NCBI RefSeq assembly: GCF_023698535.1
Contig: NZ_JALJCL010000012.1
Span: 62,001 to 126,000 of the forward strand
Origin: Halorientalis regularis
Lineage (GTDB): Archaea; Halobacteriota; Halobacteria; Halobacteriales; Haloarculaceae
DNA: 64,000 nt
Direction of reading: 5' to 3'
Notes under the pieces: model-generated
Seen by the model: only the letters and a program-made list of their open reading frames with translations
The model's database searches: none
What the model was told of the DNA's origin: nothing
Shown: piece by piece, positions 8,897-17,694 of the stretch
Layout: every line of letters begins with the position of its first letter
How positions within the stretch are numbered: the stretch's first letter is position 1
Position numbers and translations under genes: made by a program

Positions 8897-10156
8897 TTAG
8901 TCTGCCAGCCCCACTTCCTCGGCGCTCTCGTCGTCGGCCGGTTCGTCCTCGTCGTCGGTCGTGAAGACTGGGAACAGGTCGTCGAACGCCGTCCAGTCGG
9001 CGTCCATTTCGGCCTCTGTGAGCAGCGCATCGGTCAGTGATTCGCGCACTGTGTCGTGGTCCATGTCGGTCCCGATGAGCACCAGCCGTGACGAGCGGTC
9101 ACCGTACTCGGGATGCCAGTTCGCTTCGAGTTCGGGATACGTGTCGAGATACTCCTGTTGTTCTTTCTCCGAGAGAGCCGCGATCCACTGGCCGGCTGGT
9201 TCGATGCGGATCGACTGGCCGGCGACGTTCAGCCCGAGCCCCATCTCTTCACGGCCGGCGAGCCAGAAGCGACCCTTCGAGCGCACGACGTTCGGAGGGA
9301 ACTCGTTCAACACCTCAGCGAAGCGCTCGGGGTGGAACGGTCGTCGAGCTTCGAAGACGAAGGATGTGACACCGTGTTCCTCCTCGGCGGACTCGTGTGG
9401 CTCTTCGAGTTCCTGCATCCAGCCGGCAGACTGGCTCGCCGCCTCGAAGTCAAACCTGCCCGTGTCGACGATATCGTCGGGATCGACACGACCGTGTTCC
9501 GTCCGGATGATCTTCGCCCGTGGCTGCAGGGTCTCGATCATCGCTTCGATTTCGTCGAGGGTGTCCTCGTCGACGAGGTCACACTTGTTGAGCAACAGGA
9601 CATCACAGAATTCGATCTGCTCGACGAGGAGATTTCCGAGGTCCTTCTCGGTGTCGCCGTCCATGAGCGACTCCTCGGAGTCGAACGTCGTCCAGAACTG
9701 GTGGGCGTCGACGACGGTGACTGTCGTGTCGAGGTCGTAGTAGTCCATTACCTCGATACCCGTCTCCTCGTAGAACTCCGTGGGGTCCAGATCGGCCTGG
9801 TCGAATCCCATCGTGAGCGTCTGCGCCACGGGCAGCGGTTCGGCGACGCCCGTCGACTCGATGACAAGGTAATCGAAGTCGCGCGCCTGCGCGAGTTTTG
9901 CGAGCGCGTCAAGCAGGTCACCACGAAGTTCACAGCAGATGCAGCCGTTCGACAGTTCGACGAGTTCCTCATCGTCTTCGGAGATGTCTGAGTGTTCCGC
10001 GACGCGGTCGGCGTCGACGTTCACTTCACCCATGTCGTTGACGAGCACCGCGATGTCTGCGGCTCGCTGTTCGGTAAGCAGGTGATTCAGCGTGGTCGTC
10101 TTCCCCGCACCGAGGTTACCGCTCAAGACGGTGACCGGGATTGAGTCTCGACTCAT
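8897..10156 (-). CDS. COG0523 (CobW/P47K) family metal-chaperone GTPase
   Basis: 419 residues. Walker A GNLGAGKTT at 13-21, the family-defining metal site CICC at 72-75 (in SNGCICCELRGD), Walker B-like VIESTGVAEP, and NKCDLVD as the guanine-recognition motif; the CobW C-terminal domain runs from about 275 to 385 and the tail is very acidic. The family uses GTP hydrolysis to hand Zn, Co or other metals to client enzymes. It is the first gene of a three-gene minus-strand operon divergent from a CbiM-QO transporter, which supports a metal role. The exact metal is not determined by the motif. Confidence 0.9.
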   Translation of the reverse strand: MSRDSIPVTVLSGNLGAGKTTTLNHLLTEQRAADIAVLVNDMGEVNVDADRVAEHSDISEDDEELVELSNGCICCELRGDLLDALAKLAQARDFDYLVIESTGVAEPLPVAQTLTMGFDQADLDPTEFYEETGIEVMDYYDLDTTVTVVDAHQFWTTFDSEESLMDGDTEKDLGNLLVEQIEFCDVLLLNKCDLVDEDTLDEIEAMIETLQPRAKIIRTEHGRVDPDDIVDTGRFDFEAASQSAGWMQELEEPHESAEEEHGVTSFVFEARRPFHPERFAEVLNEFPPNVVRSKGRFWLAGREEMGLGLNVAGQSIRIEPAGQWIAALSEKEQQEYLDTYPELEANWHPEYGDRSSRLVLIGTDMDHDTVRESLTDALLTEAEMDADWTAFDDLFPVFTTDDEDEPADDESAEEVGLAD

Positions 10157-10157
10157 T

Positions 10158-10190
10158 GCGTTATTAACGCTAGCGACTATTTTATTTAAA
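10158..10190 (-). promoter_or_regulatory. Promoter and palindromic operator of the COG0523 operon
   Basis: On the minus strand a TATA-like TTTAAATAAA lies near 10181-10190, about 26 bases before the ATG at 10156, which suggests a leaderless transcript. Between them the perfect palindrome GCGTTA-T-TAACGC (10158-10170) covers the expected transcription start, a good place for a metalloregulator. Confidence 0.5.
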
Positions 10191-10398
10191 ATTGGCTATT
10201 TTATATACGTCTTTAACATCACTAAGATTTTATATTTGCAATTTCCGAGTCTCTACCCAGGGCTTCAGTCTTCTTGATCCGGTTAGCGGGACATTTTGGG
10301 CCGATTCCGGACTGATTCGATAATGCCTGACATGGGAATGTAGACGCTGGCAGTAACAAATCTAGAACCAAAATCTGGAATCAATAATAACTACTATG

Positions 10399-10436
10399 GC
10401 TCTAGAGCGTAGATTTATTATATCTGCACTCTAGAT
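10399..10436 (+). promoter_or_regulatory. Promoter of cbiM with repeated TCTAGA sites
   Basis: TATA-like TTTATTATAT at 10414-10423, about 30 bases before the ATG at 10449, so the mRNA is probably leaderless or nearly so. The palindrome GCTCTAGAGC (10399-10408) lies just upstream, and TCTAGA recurs at 10430-10435 and at 10361-10366. CTAG is usually scarce in haloarchaeal DNA, so three copies in 75 bases may be operator sites. Confidence 0.4.
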
Positions 10437-10448
10437 TGCTAACTACAC

Positions 10449-11132
10449 ATGGCACACATTCATCTCGGTGAGGGGTCGTTCCCGTTGTGGGCGCTGGCCC
10501 TCTGGACGGCCGTCGGCGTCGGACTGATCAGTATCGTCGTCTATCGCGTCCGGAAAGGCGGCATCAAAACTCAGCACATCGCGCTCGCGGGCATCGGCGC
10601 GGCCGCGAGTTTCGCGGTCTTCCAACTCAACCTGCCCGTGTGGGGCGGCATCCACATGAATCTCACCGGGCTGGTCGGCATCCTCGCAGGTCCGACCCTC
10701 GGGGCACTTGTTGCACTCGTCGTCAACATCTTCTCGGCCGCACTCGGCCACGGTGCGGTCGGCCTGCTCGGGGCGAACACCCTCGTGAACGCCACGGAAG
10801 CGATCGTCGCCTACTACATCTTCAAGACGCTGCTGGGGATGGACTGGGATATCTTCCCCGCGAGTGCCGGTGCCGCGACCATCGGTCTCTCGGCCGGTGC
10901 TCTCCTGATGGGGGCGATCATCGTCATCAGTGGCGTCAACGGAAGCGCACTCCCACGCGCGGACCTGACGGTCGCTGTGGCTGGCCTCGTCGGCCTCAAC
11001 CTCGGCGTCGCCGTCATCGAAGGGATACTGACCGGCTTCATCGTCCAGTTCCTCGCGTCGGTTCGGCCCGACCTCGTGGGACTGACCGACCGCCAGCACG
11101 ATGACGAGGAGCCCGCGGGGGTGACTGCCTAA
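10449..11132 (+). CDS. cbiM: ECF-type metal transporter substrate-binding subunit CbiM
   Basis: Substrate-specific membrane component of a cobalt/nickel-type energy-coupling-factor importer, 227 residues, 6-7 membrane helices. The N-terminus MAHIHL matches the conserved Met-His-Ile-His metal-binding start of CbiM/NikM (one residue longer), supporting this ATG. Further family phrases: WGGIHMNLTGLVGILAGP and ALGHGAVGLLGANTLVNA. It overlaps the next gene by a few bases (stop TAA shares the ATG) and is followed by a small membrane subunit, CbiQ and CbiO. Whether Co, Ni or another divalent metal is carried cannot be told. Confidence 0.9.
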   Translation: MAHIHLGEGSFPLWALALWTAVGVGLISIVVYRVRKGGIKTQHIALAGIGAAASFAVFQLNLPVWGGIHMNLTGLVGILAGPTLGALVALVVNIFSAALGHGAVGLLGANTLVNATEAIVAYYIFKTLLGMDWDIFPASAGAATIGLSAGALLMGAIIVISGVNGSALPRADLTVAVAGLVGLNLGVAVIEGILTGFIVQFLASVRPDLVGLTDRQHDDEEPAGVTA

Positions 11133-11446
11133 TGCAGCGCTGGAAGCAGTACGGTAGCCTCGCAGCGCTGTTCACGGTTGCCGTCGCGGCTGGGTTGTGG
11201 GGATTCAGAGCCACCGGCGGCGCCCTTCCGTGGGCCAAGCGGTCGGCGAAGGCGCTCCAACGCGGCGTGAAAGAAGGGGGCGGCTCGCTCGTCGATCTCG
11301 GCCGGGGCGTCATCATCGCCGGCCCGATTCGCAAGGGCGGCATGGTTCTGGAGTTCGTCGGGCTGGTCGTCCTGCTGGTCGTCGTGGGCGTCGCTCTCTA
11401 CATCTACGCCGACCGGTATCGCGGCCGGAACAATAAGGCGGCCTGA
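11132..11446 (+). CDS. Small two-helix membrane protein, CbiN-like position
   Basis: 104 residues with two membrane helices (about 8-26 and 70-93) joined by a basic hydrophilic loop. Its place between cbiM and cbiQ, its size and its topology match the CbiN subunit, which supports metal loading of CbiM. I do not recognise clear CbiN or PDGLE sequence motifs, so the assignment is by position and shape. Its ATG overlaps the cbiM stop and the gene ends 7 bases before cbiQ. Confidence 0.65.
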   Translation: MQRWKQYGSLAALFTVAVAAGLWGFRATGGALPWAKRSAKALQRGVKEGGGSLVDLGRGVIIAGPIRKGGMVLEFVGLVVLLVVVGVALYIYADRYRGRNNKAA

Positions 11447-11452
11447 CAGCTG

Positions 11453-12268
11453 ATGACGACGCTCTCGAACCACGTTCCCGACCCGCGACTCATCACGGCC
11501 TACGCGGAACACCGCGATAGCCCACTGCATCGCGTCAACCCGTGGACGAAGTTCGGCATCGTCGGCGCGCTCGTGCTAACGGTGACGGTGGCAGACGCGC
11601 TGGCGATCCTGGTGGGCGTGTACGCCGCGACGCTGGTCGTGTACGGCGTCGCCGGCCTGCCGTACAAACGCCTGGCGCTCTGGTACACGCTGCCGTTGCT
11701 GTTCATCGTCTCCGTCGCGGGCCCGCTCGCCTTTCTCGAACCTGGGACACCAATCGGCGGTGCGCTCGGGACGCCGCTCGGAGAACTATCGGTCACGTGG
11801 GAGGGTGCAATCCTCTTCGCGGAGCTGTCCTGCCGGTCGCTGACCGTCGTGACGTTCGCGCTCACCGCGACGATGACAACCCGGTACGCCGACATCGCGT
11901 ACCTGCTTGGGCGGACGCTTCCGAGCCCGATCGATCAGGTCGCCCTCCTTACCTACCGGTTCACCTTCGTCATGATCGAGACGCTCGAAGACCTCGTCAA
12001 GGCTGTCCTCGCCCGCGGTGCGAGCCTTTCGGAGTTCTGGGCGAACCGGCGCACCTACGCACGCATCCTCGGGATGACGCTGTTGACGGCCATCGAGCGG
12101 TCCGAGCGGCTCGTCAAGTCAATGGAGGCCCGCGGCTACGATGGCGACATCACACTCTACGGCGACGTTCCACGCCCGCCCCTTCGTGAACTCGTCGCGG
12201 TCGTCGCGTGTTACCTCGCCGTCGTCGGCTACGCGCTGATCGCCGTCTACGGGGTGATCCCTGTATGA
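11453..12268 (+). CDS. cbiQ: ECF transporter transmembrane subunit CbiQ
   Basis: Coupling subunit (T component) of the metal importer, 271 residues, several helices. The N-terminal phrase SPLHRVNPWTKFGIVGALV and the two Ala-Arg-Gly coupling motifs, ARGA in KAVLARGASLSEF and ARGYDG in SMEARGYDGDI, are the diagnostic sites where CbiQ docks onto the ATPase. It follows the small membrane gene by 6 bases and its stop overlaps the start of cbiO by 4 bases (ATGA). Confidence 0.92.
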   Translation: MTTLSNHVPDPRLITAYAEHRDSPLHRVNPWTKFGIVGALVLTVTVADALAILVGVYAATLVVYGVAGLPYKRLALWYTLPLLFIVSVAGPLAFLEPGTPIGGALGTPLGELSVTWEGAILFAELSCRSLTVVTFALTATMTTRYADIAYLLGRTLPSPIDQVALLTYRFTFVMIETLEDLVKAVLARGASLSEFWANRRTYARILGMTLLTAIERSERLVKSMEARGYDGDITLYGDVPRPPLRELVAVVACYLAVVGYALIAVYGVIPV

Positions 12269-13146
12269 CCGACCAGTCCGCCGCTGGGGACCCACTCGTT
12301 GACCTCCACTGTGAGGCCCACACCTACCCCGACGGGACCGTCGGGATGCACGAGGTCGACTTCCAGGTCTACCCGGACGAGGTCGTCGCACTCGTCGGCG
12401 GGAACGGCGCAGGCAAATCGACGCTGATGGAGCACCTGAACGCGACGCTCGTGCCCGACGACGGCGAACTCGTCGTCGATGGTACGCCGATCACCGAGGA
12501 AAACAAATCGCACGCGCGGAAGCAAGTCGGCTTCGTTTTCCAGGACGCCGATACGCAACTCGTCGCGCCGACGGTGCTGGACGACGTGCTGTTCGGTCTC
12601 CAGAACTACGGCGTCCCAGCTGACGAAGCTCAGGAACGTGCGCGAGAAGCGTTGGCGACTGTCGACGCGAGCCATCTCGAAGACCGGATTCCCCACTACC
12701 TGAGTGGTGGCGAAAAAAGGCTGGTCGGTCTCGCTGGCGTGCTCGTCCTCGAACCCAGCGTCATCGTCCTGGACGAGCCTCTCGCAGGTCTCGACCCGGA
12801 CCGCTCTCGTCTGGTCGCCGACCGTATCACGCAGATTCACGAAGAAGGCATCAGCGTCGTCCTCTCGACCCACGACCTCGAGTTCGCAGCCGAGGTCGCA
12901 GACAGAATCTGCGTGATGCATGACGGGAACGTCATTGGGGAAGGCACACCACGCGAGGTGTTCTACGACCCCGAATTGCTCGCCAAAGCAAACCTCCACC
13001 CACCCAGTGCCGTCCGCGTTGCCCGTGACGCGGGACTGGGCACCGAAACGCAACCGGTCACGGAGGCTGAACTCGTCGAACTCCTTACTGGGAGTGAATC
13101 AGGACGGACTGCGACATCGCACGCCGATGGACACAGAACAGACTGA
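12265..13146 (+). CDS. cbiO: ECF transporter ATPase CbiO
   Basis: ATPase of the metal importer, 293 residues from ATG 12265, chosen because it overlaps the cbiQ stop by 4 bases; the longer upstream frame is inside cbiQ. Walker A GGNGAGKS at 45-52, Q-loop VFQDADTQL, signature LSGGEKRLVGLAGVL, Walker B VIVLDEPLAGLD and switch His in STHDLEF. This matches cobalt/nickel ECF ATPases, in which one ATPase acts as a homodimer with CbiQ. The tail overlaps the next gene by 20 bases. Confidence 0.93.
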   Translation: MTDQSAAGDPLVDLHCEAHTYPDGTVGMHEVDFQVYPDEVVALVGGNGAGKSTLMEHLNATLVPDDGELVVDGTPITEENKSHARKQVGFVFQDADTQLVAPTVLDDVLFGLQNYGVPADEAQERAREALATVDASHLEDRIPHYLSGGEKRLVGLAGVLVLEPSVIVLDEPLAGLDPDRSRLVADRITQIHEEGISVVLSTHDLEFAAEVADRICVMHDGNVIGEGTPREVFYDPELLAKANLHPPSAVRVARDAGLGTETQPVTEAELVELLTGSESGRTATSHADGHRTD

Positions 13147-13852
13147 CGGCTGGTCCCGGTTTCTCGGGCCACCCATCAGGCGTGTCGAGGATGTGGCACT
13201 GAAGTACGCGTGGGTAATCGTCGGTATCAATCTGCTCGGGACAGTCTTTGGCTTTTGGTACTACATTCCTCAGTTCCGTCTCGAGCCGCTCGTCGCGTGG
13301 CCCGTCGTTCCAGACAGCCCGATGGCAACGCTGTTCATCGCGCTCTCACTGGCCTTCTACAAACTCGGGCGGCCGAACGAATACCTGAACGTGCTCGCGT
13401 TTTTCGGCTGTCTCAAACTCGGCCTCTGGACGCCGTACGTCCTGACGGTGTTCGCGGACGCGTTTCTCGCTACGGTCGTTGCACCGCCGCAGATCGTCCC
13501 GTCTCTGGGCCAGGAACTCGCGTCGAAGGCGATGTACGGCTTCTTGTTCGTGTCTCATCTCGGGATGGCTGCCGAGGCGTTCCTCGTCCGCAGGTACAGT
13601 GCATTCCCGCTCCGTGCGATTCTCGTCGCTGTCGTGTGGTACGGGTTCAACGATCTCGTGGATTATTTCGTCCCAATCGTCGGGACACCACATCATACTC
13701 TGCTCCCAGTTGAGCCAATCGTGGACGGAACAGTGCAGCACGTCTCACCAGCCCACGAGATTGCGGCGGCTGGTGCAGTTGTACTCACCATACTGGCGAC
13801 AGTGTTGGCAGTGGTGATCCAGCGGATGAGCGATCAAACAAGTACTGACTGA
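13127..13852 (+). CDS. DUF1405-like polytopic membrane protein
   Basis: 241 residues from ATG 13127, the first Met of the homologous part; the frame is open further upstream inside cbiO. Six to seven hydrophobic segments, with polar phrases YYIPQFRLEPLVAWPVVPDSP and KLGRPNEYLNVLAFFGCLKLGLWTPYVL, which match the DUF1405/YpjA family of membrane proteins of unknown function. It overlaps the cbiO end by 20 bases, so it is probably co-transcribed with the metal importer, but nothing in it shows a metal role. A conserved HH in VGTPHHTLLPVEP may be of interest. Confidence 0.75.
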   Translation: MDTEQTDGWSRFLGPPIRRVEDVALKYAWVIVGINLLGTVFGFWYYIPQFRLEPLVAWPVVPDSPMATLFIALSLAFYKLGRPNEYLNVLAFFGCLKLGLWTPYVLTVFADAFLATVVAPPQIVPSLGQELASKAMYGFLFVSHLGMAAEAFLVRRYSAFPLRAILVAVVWYGFNDLVDYFVPIVGTPHHTLLPVEPIVDGTVQHVSPAHEIAAAGAVVLTILATVLAVVIQRMSDQTSTD

Positions 13853-14066
13853 GGGATCGATCCGCCTAACGAACGCATATTTCATTGGAATGAAACTGCG
13901 AACGTTGCCTCGTGAGGTGACATCTCTTTAGGAGGGCATCCGAACCGTAGGTTGACGGTTTGAGGTACCACTGAAAGAATTCAGACCGGGATTTCCACAA
14001 CTACGGAACATCGAACTGTTCAGTTTGATCCAACGATATTTATCGTTTCGATGTAGCGTACTTCGG

Positions 14067-14429
14067 TCACGATTCGTACTCTGGCGTGCGATCATCCGAT
14101 CGCGCTAAATAGACCGCTGCGACGACGAGCGCGACCAACACCACGTCGAGCCCGTGTTCTAGCAAATGATGGTTCGCAGGCGAGAGATATCCCATCGTCG
14201 ACAAACCTGCAACAGCAGATCGGGCGAACAGCGCAGCGAACGCGCCGACGATCAACAAATATGACCGGGAACGCCGTTGCAAGAATGCAGCGAGTGCTAA
14301 GCCGAGCAGCAGGGCAGTTGCGGCAGCAGCAACAGTAAGTATCGTTATGAATGGCAACGACGGACCAGTAGCGGTACCGACGTGGAGTAGATGCCACTGA
14401 ATCATAACGCCCCATTTAGAGCCGTCCAC
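14067..14429 (-). CDS. Small haloarchaeal membrane protein, paralogue of the gene at 17233
   Basis: 120 residues, three to four hydrophobic helices. It shares with the protein at 17233-17583 the pattern R-R-x-x-x-Y-L-L-I near the middle and a His cluster (NHHLLEHGLD here, AHHVVAHLLD there) before the last helix, so the two are paralogues of one uncharacterised halophile family. The paired histidines could ligate haem or metal, but this is only an inference. An alternative start at Met9 would give a shorter cytoplasmic end. It lies 22 bases downstream of the beta-propeller gene, same strand. Confidence 0.65.
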   Translation of the reverse strand: MDGSKWGVMIQWHLLHVGTATGPSLPFITILTVAAAATALLLGLALAAFLQRRSRSYLLIVGAFAALFARSAVAGLSTMGYLSPANHHLLEHGLDVVLVALVVAAVYLARSDDRTPEYES

Positions 14430-14451
14430 CTGTCCGCGTCGGCTTGCGCTG

Positions 14452-15702
14452 TCACGATCCCTCCGTGTAATCCAGCGACGTGATCCGGCCGTCGCCGTAG
14501 ATCACGAACACTTCCGCGCCTGGGTCTTCGGTCACGTCGGCAACTGTCGGGAACGTCCAGACTGGCACGTCGCGTTGATAGACCGCCAGCTGGCTTCCCG
14601 AGTCGGGACTCAGAACGGTGATGGTACCGCCGTTCGTGACTGTCACCAGCTCGGCGGTGCCGTCACCGGTGAGATCACCGACGACCGGTGCCGGAGTCAT
14701 CGTGTTCTCTTCGGGGCCGAGTCTGGTCGACCACGCCTGCTCGCCTGAGGTCGCGTCAAGCGCTCCGACGATGTTGCCCGGTTCGCTGAAGTACACCCGA
14801 AGTGGGCCGTCTTTGCCTGCCTCCCCGATTGCGTGCAGCGAGAGCGACGCGCCGCCACGGACCTCGTGTGTCCAGTCCACGCCCCCGTCCGCACCATCCA
14901 TCGCGGTGACGCCCGAACCGGACGCGGTGAAGACTTCGATAGCCTCCTCGTCGTCGACCTGGCCGACATCGAGGTCTTCGGCGGCTATGTCGGTCGTCCA
15001 TGCGAGCGATCCATCAGCGTTCAGTGCCACGGTGCGCTCGTTGGTCCCGACGACGACTTCCTGCTGTCCGTCTGCATCGATATCACCAACGGCTGGCGCG
15101 GCCCAGACCGTCTCGTTCAGCGAGCGCGTCCAGTACACCTCACCGTCGCCGCCGGCCACGACGACGTGGCCGTCGATGTCGCTCGTGACGATTTCCGGTC
15201 CGGATGCGGCAGTGACGTTCCCAATTGTCGGCTTCGAATATCCGTACGTGGACAGGGGGACACGAAACTCTTCGGACCCGTCGGCAGCCGAATAGGCGAT
15301 GGTGGCGTTCCGGATCGTAGCCGCGACGACCTCAGTCGTCCCGTCGCCGTCCACGTCCGCAATCGCGGGCTCGGTCAGTGCGTGCATGAAACAGTCCGCG
15401 GGCGGTGTGGTCGTCTGCCAGCCCACCCCGCCGTCGCCTGGCGCGAGGCGATTGAGGGAACACGAAGTCGGCGAGAGACGCGAGTTGTCGGCCGCGATGG
15501 TCGCGACCGGCGCGACTATCACCTCTCCGTCGGAACCGATCCCGACTGCATGGTGGTTGACCGTGTTGTTACGGGCCGTGTCGCTGATCCAGCGTTCGGT
15601 GAGTTGCCCGTCCGGTGTCCCACCCCCTCCGAGCGTGAGAACGGCGATGCCCGCTAGAACGACCACCAGCCCTGCGAGTACCACACCGGTCACGGGTCGC
15701 AT
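14452..15702 (-). CDS. FG-GAP/PQQ-like beta-propeller repeat protein, membrane-anchored
   Basis: 416 residues from ATG 15702; the frame is open further upstream but that part is arginine-rich and non-homologous. One N-terminal helix (GVVLAGLVVVLAGIAVLTL) anchors an extracellular domain made of repeated blades containing DVDGDGTTEVV, DIDADGQQEVV and DLTGDGTAELV. These DxDxDG sites are the calcium-binding loops of FG-GAP/integrin-type repeats; the intervening WxT and ALNADGS phrases are PQQ-like blades. It probably acts outside the cell as a binding or scaffold protein. It is divergent from the polytopic membrane protein gene at 15795. Confidence 0.75.
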   Translation of the reverse strand: MRPVTGVVLAGLVVVLAGIAVLTLGGGGTPDGQLTERWISDTARNNTVNHHAVGIGSDGEVIVAPVATIAADNSRLSPTSCSLNRLAPGDGGVGWQTTTPPADCFMHALTEPAIADVDGDGTTEVVAATIRNATIAYSAADGSEEFRVPLSTYGYSKPTIGNVTAASGPEIVTSDIDGHVVVAGGDGEVYWTRSLNETVWAAPAVGDIDADGQQEVVVGTNERTVALNADGSLAWTTDIAAEDLDVGQVDDEEAIEVFTASGSGVTAMDGADGGVDWTHEVRGGASLSLHAIGEAGKDGPLRVYFSEPGNIVGALDATSGEQAWSTRLGPEENTMTPAPVVGDLTGDGTAELVTVTNGGTITVLSPDSGSQLAVYQRDVPVWTFPTVADVTEDPGAEVFVIYGDGRITSLDYTEGS

Positions 15703-15794
15703 ACCCGGAATCCCGCTCGGAGAACGGGAAAACGCTTCGTCCCGGGGACGGGTTTCGAGAATCGGACCACCGGACCTTTCACGCGGAGTTCCCG

Positions 15795-17189
15795 ATGGCC
15801 GGTATGGGCCGTTGGACGCGCTGGCTGGTCGTCTGGTGCGGGTACTACGCCCTCGTCGGGGCCGCAAGTGCACACACCATCGGCCGCTCCCGGTTCGGCG
15901 CGCCGCTTCCTCTGGCGTTGCTCTACGCAGGGGCTGGTGGAACAGTCGTCCTCACCGCCGTCTGGCTTGGGGTTACCGACGGCGAGACGACCCACGCGCA
16001 TCCTCGAACCGTGGGCGCACTTTCACCGTCAGCTGGGACAGCCCTCAGAGGCGTCGCACGAGTCTCCTTCTTCGCGCTGTTCGTCGCCGCACTCGGTCAC
16101 GGCTTCGCTGGACGGCAGGTCGCGGCGGAGAACCTGGCGACAGTGTTCGTGTGGCCGATCTGGCTCAAAGGTGTGGGATTGTTGGCGATTCTCTTCGGCT
16201 CGCCGTGGCGGGTCCTCTCGCCCTGGGAGTCGCTGTACGACCTGCTCGTCGCTCTCGAAGGTGAAGAGTTGGCGGTAGTCGGTAATTTGCCATCGTGGCT
16301 CGGTGCATGGCCGGCCGTCATCGGCTTCGTCGTCGGGATCGGAGTCGTCGAAAACCTGACCGTTATCATTCGCTCGCCACGGATGACGGTCCTGATGGTC
16401 GCTAGCTACACACTCGTCATGCTGCTCGGGGCCGTCGCGTTCGGCCGCGAGTGGTTCGAGCGTGCAGACACGCTGACGGTGCTCTACGGGCTGTTCGCTC
16501 GCGTCGCCCCGGTTCTGTTCGATCGGACCGATGCCGGTGGGTGCCGTATCTATCTTCGAACGCCCTGGGCTGGCTGTACGAGGGCCGTCAGTGGCGTCTC
16601 GCTCGTCGTCTTCGTCGTCGCGGCCGTCTACACCGTCAGCTTCGACGGCTTCAGCGAGTCGACCGCATATCAGACCCTCCTGTTCGGGACGCGAGAGCTG
16701 TTCGGCGTCGGCCCGATCGTCAGCGTCCTCGTCTATCTCGCGGGGCTGCTCGCCTTCGTCGGAAGTTTCGCGCTGGCCGCTATCGCCGTCGAGGCACTGG
16801 CGACCGGCGACGCGACCGACTGGATCGCCACTGCCCGCGCGTTCGCCCCGACGGTCGTTCCCATCGCCGCGGCGTACGAAATCGCGCACAACTACCCGTT
16901 CGTCCTCCGGAATGTCGGCCAGTTGCTGACTATCGCCCTGGAGTTCGTCGGGGACGGCGGGACGACGATTTCCCTGCTGGGATGGCTTTCCGTTCCGGTG
17001 TTCTGGGCTTCACAGGTACTCCTCATCGTCGGTGGCCACGTCGTCGCCGTCGTCGCCGCCCACCGCGTTGCCGTCGACCGCTACGAGACGCTCACACTGG
17101 CACGCCGGGGGCACCTACCGCTCGTCGTCGTGATGGTCGGCTATACCGTCCTCTCGCTGTGGATCGTCTCCCGTCCGTTCGCGGCATGA
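15795..17189 (+). CDS. Polytopic membrane protein with N-terminal AH motif
   Basis: 464 residues, about 10-12 membrane helices. After a signal-like first helix comes SAHTIGRSRFGAPLPL, resembling the AHGxGxRxDLPLPL start of a group of actinobacterial membrane proteins often annotated as fenitrothion-hydrolase-like; the C-terminal YEIAHNYPFVLRNVGQLL also resembles that group. No enzymatic activity can be inferred. Conserved His in both places suggests metal or haem ligation. Neighbours are a small His-containing membrane protein, a DyP-like protein and a CCCC-motif membrane protein. Start at the first Met (MAGMGRW); the second Met is an alternative. Confidence 0.65.
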   Translation: MAGMGRWTRWLVVWCGYYALVGAASAHTIGRSRFGAPLPLALLYAGAGGTVVLTAVWLGVTDGETTHAHPRTVGALSPSAGTALRGVARVSFFALFVAALGHGFAGRQVAAENLATVFVWPIWLKGVGLLAILFGSPWRVLSPWESLYDLLVALEGEELAVVGNLPSWLGAWPAVIGFVVGIGVVENLTVIIRSPRMTVLMVASYTLVMLLGAVAFGREWFERADTLTVLYGLFARVAPVLFDRTDAGGCRIYLRTPWAGCTRAVSGVSLVVFVVAAVYTVSFDGFSESTAYQTLLFGTRELFGVGPIVSVLVYLAGLLAFVGSFALAAIAVEALATGDATDWIATARAFAPTVVPIAAAYEIAHNYPFVLRNVGQLLTIALEFVGDGGTTISLLGWLSVPVFWASQVLLIVGGHVVAVVAAHRVAVDRYETLTLARRGHLPLVVVMVGYTVLSLWIVSRPFAA

Positions 17190-17232
17190 CGAGCCGAACG
17201 CATGGGGGCCACGTCGCGGTCGGCGTGGCCGG

Positions 17233-17583
17233 TCAAACCGTGTCTTCCCGTGCGGGTGATCCTGACCCGCTCCGGTACACGGCGTACAGAACCAGGAGCG
17301 CGATGAGGAAATCGAGCAGATGTGCGACGACGTGATGAGCGGTCATCGGGACGACGCCGAAGACGGTGCCCCATCCGACGACGGTCCGGGTGGCGAGTGC
17401 TCCCAGCGCCAGACAGATCAGCAGGTAGCGCTGCTGGAGGCGTCTGGTGTACGCGACGACCGAGAGGACGAACAGTGACAGCGTTCCGAGTCCGGCGAGG
17501 ACCAGCCCGGCGACGAGTAGCGGGGCGAATTCCGGCGTGACCCAGTCCGCAGGGAAATCGACTGTGAGTATATCCAGTGCCAT
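17233..17583 (-). CDS. Small haloarchaeal membrane protein, paralogue of the gene at 14067
   Basis: 116 residues with about four hydrophobic helices and the same layout as the protein at 14067-14429: a central RLQQRYLLICLALGALATR and the His cluster AHHVVAHLLDF before the last helix. The family is uncharacterised. It is divergent from the DyP-like gene (start 17695) and convergent with the AH-motif membrane protein, so the two copies bracket that gene and its divergent propeller neighbour. Confidence 0.65.
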   Translation of the reverse strand: MALDILTVDFPADWVTPEFAPLLVAGLVLAGLGTLSLFVLSVVAYTRRLQQRYLLICLALGALATRTVVGWGTVFGVVPMTAHHVVAHLLDFLIALLVLYAVYRSGSGSPAREDTV

Positions 17584-17694
17584 CTGTCTCGCCTCGTCGT
17601 TACAGGGTCGGCGTATTGAGCCACACGGTGGTTCGGGATGGGATTCGACGGTCGCACCAGAACGTACATTCCGTATTCGTCCCTAGCCCACCCG

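Noticed and set aside
10443-11099. Open frame of 218 codons antisense to cbiM
   Set aside because: Composition of a G+C-rich antisense shadow; the plus frame has clear CbiM motifs.
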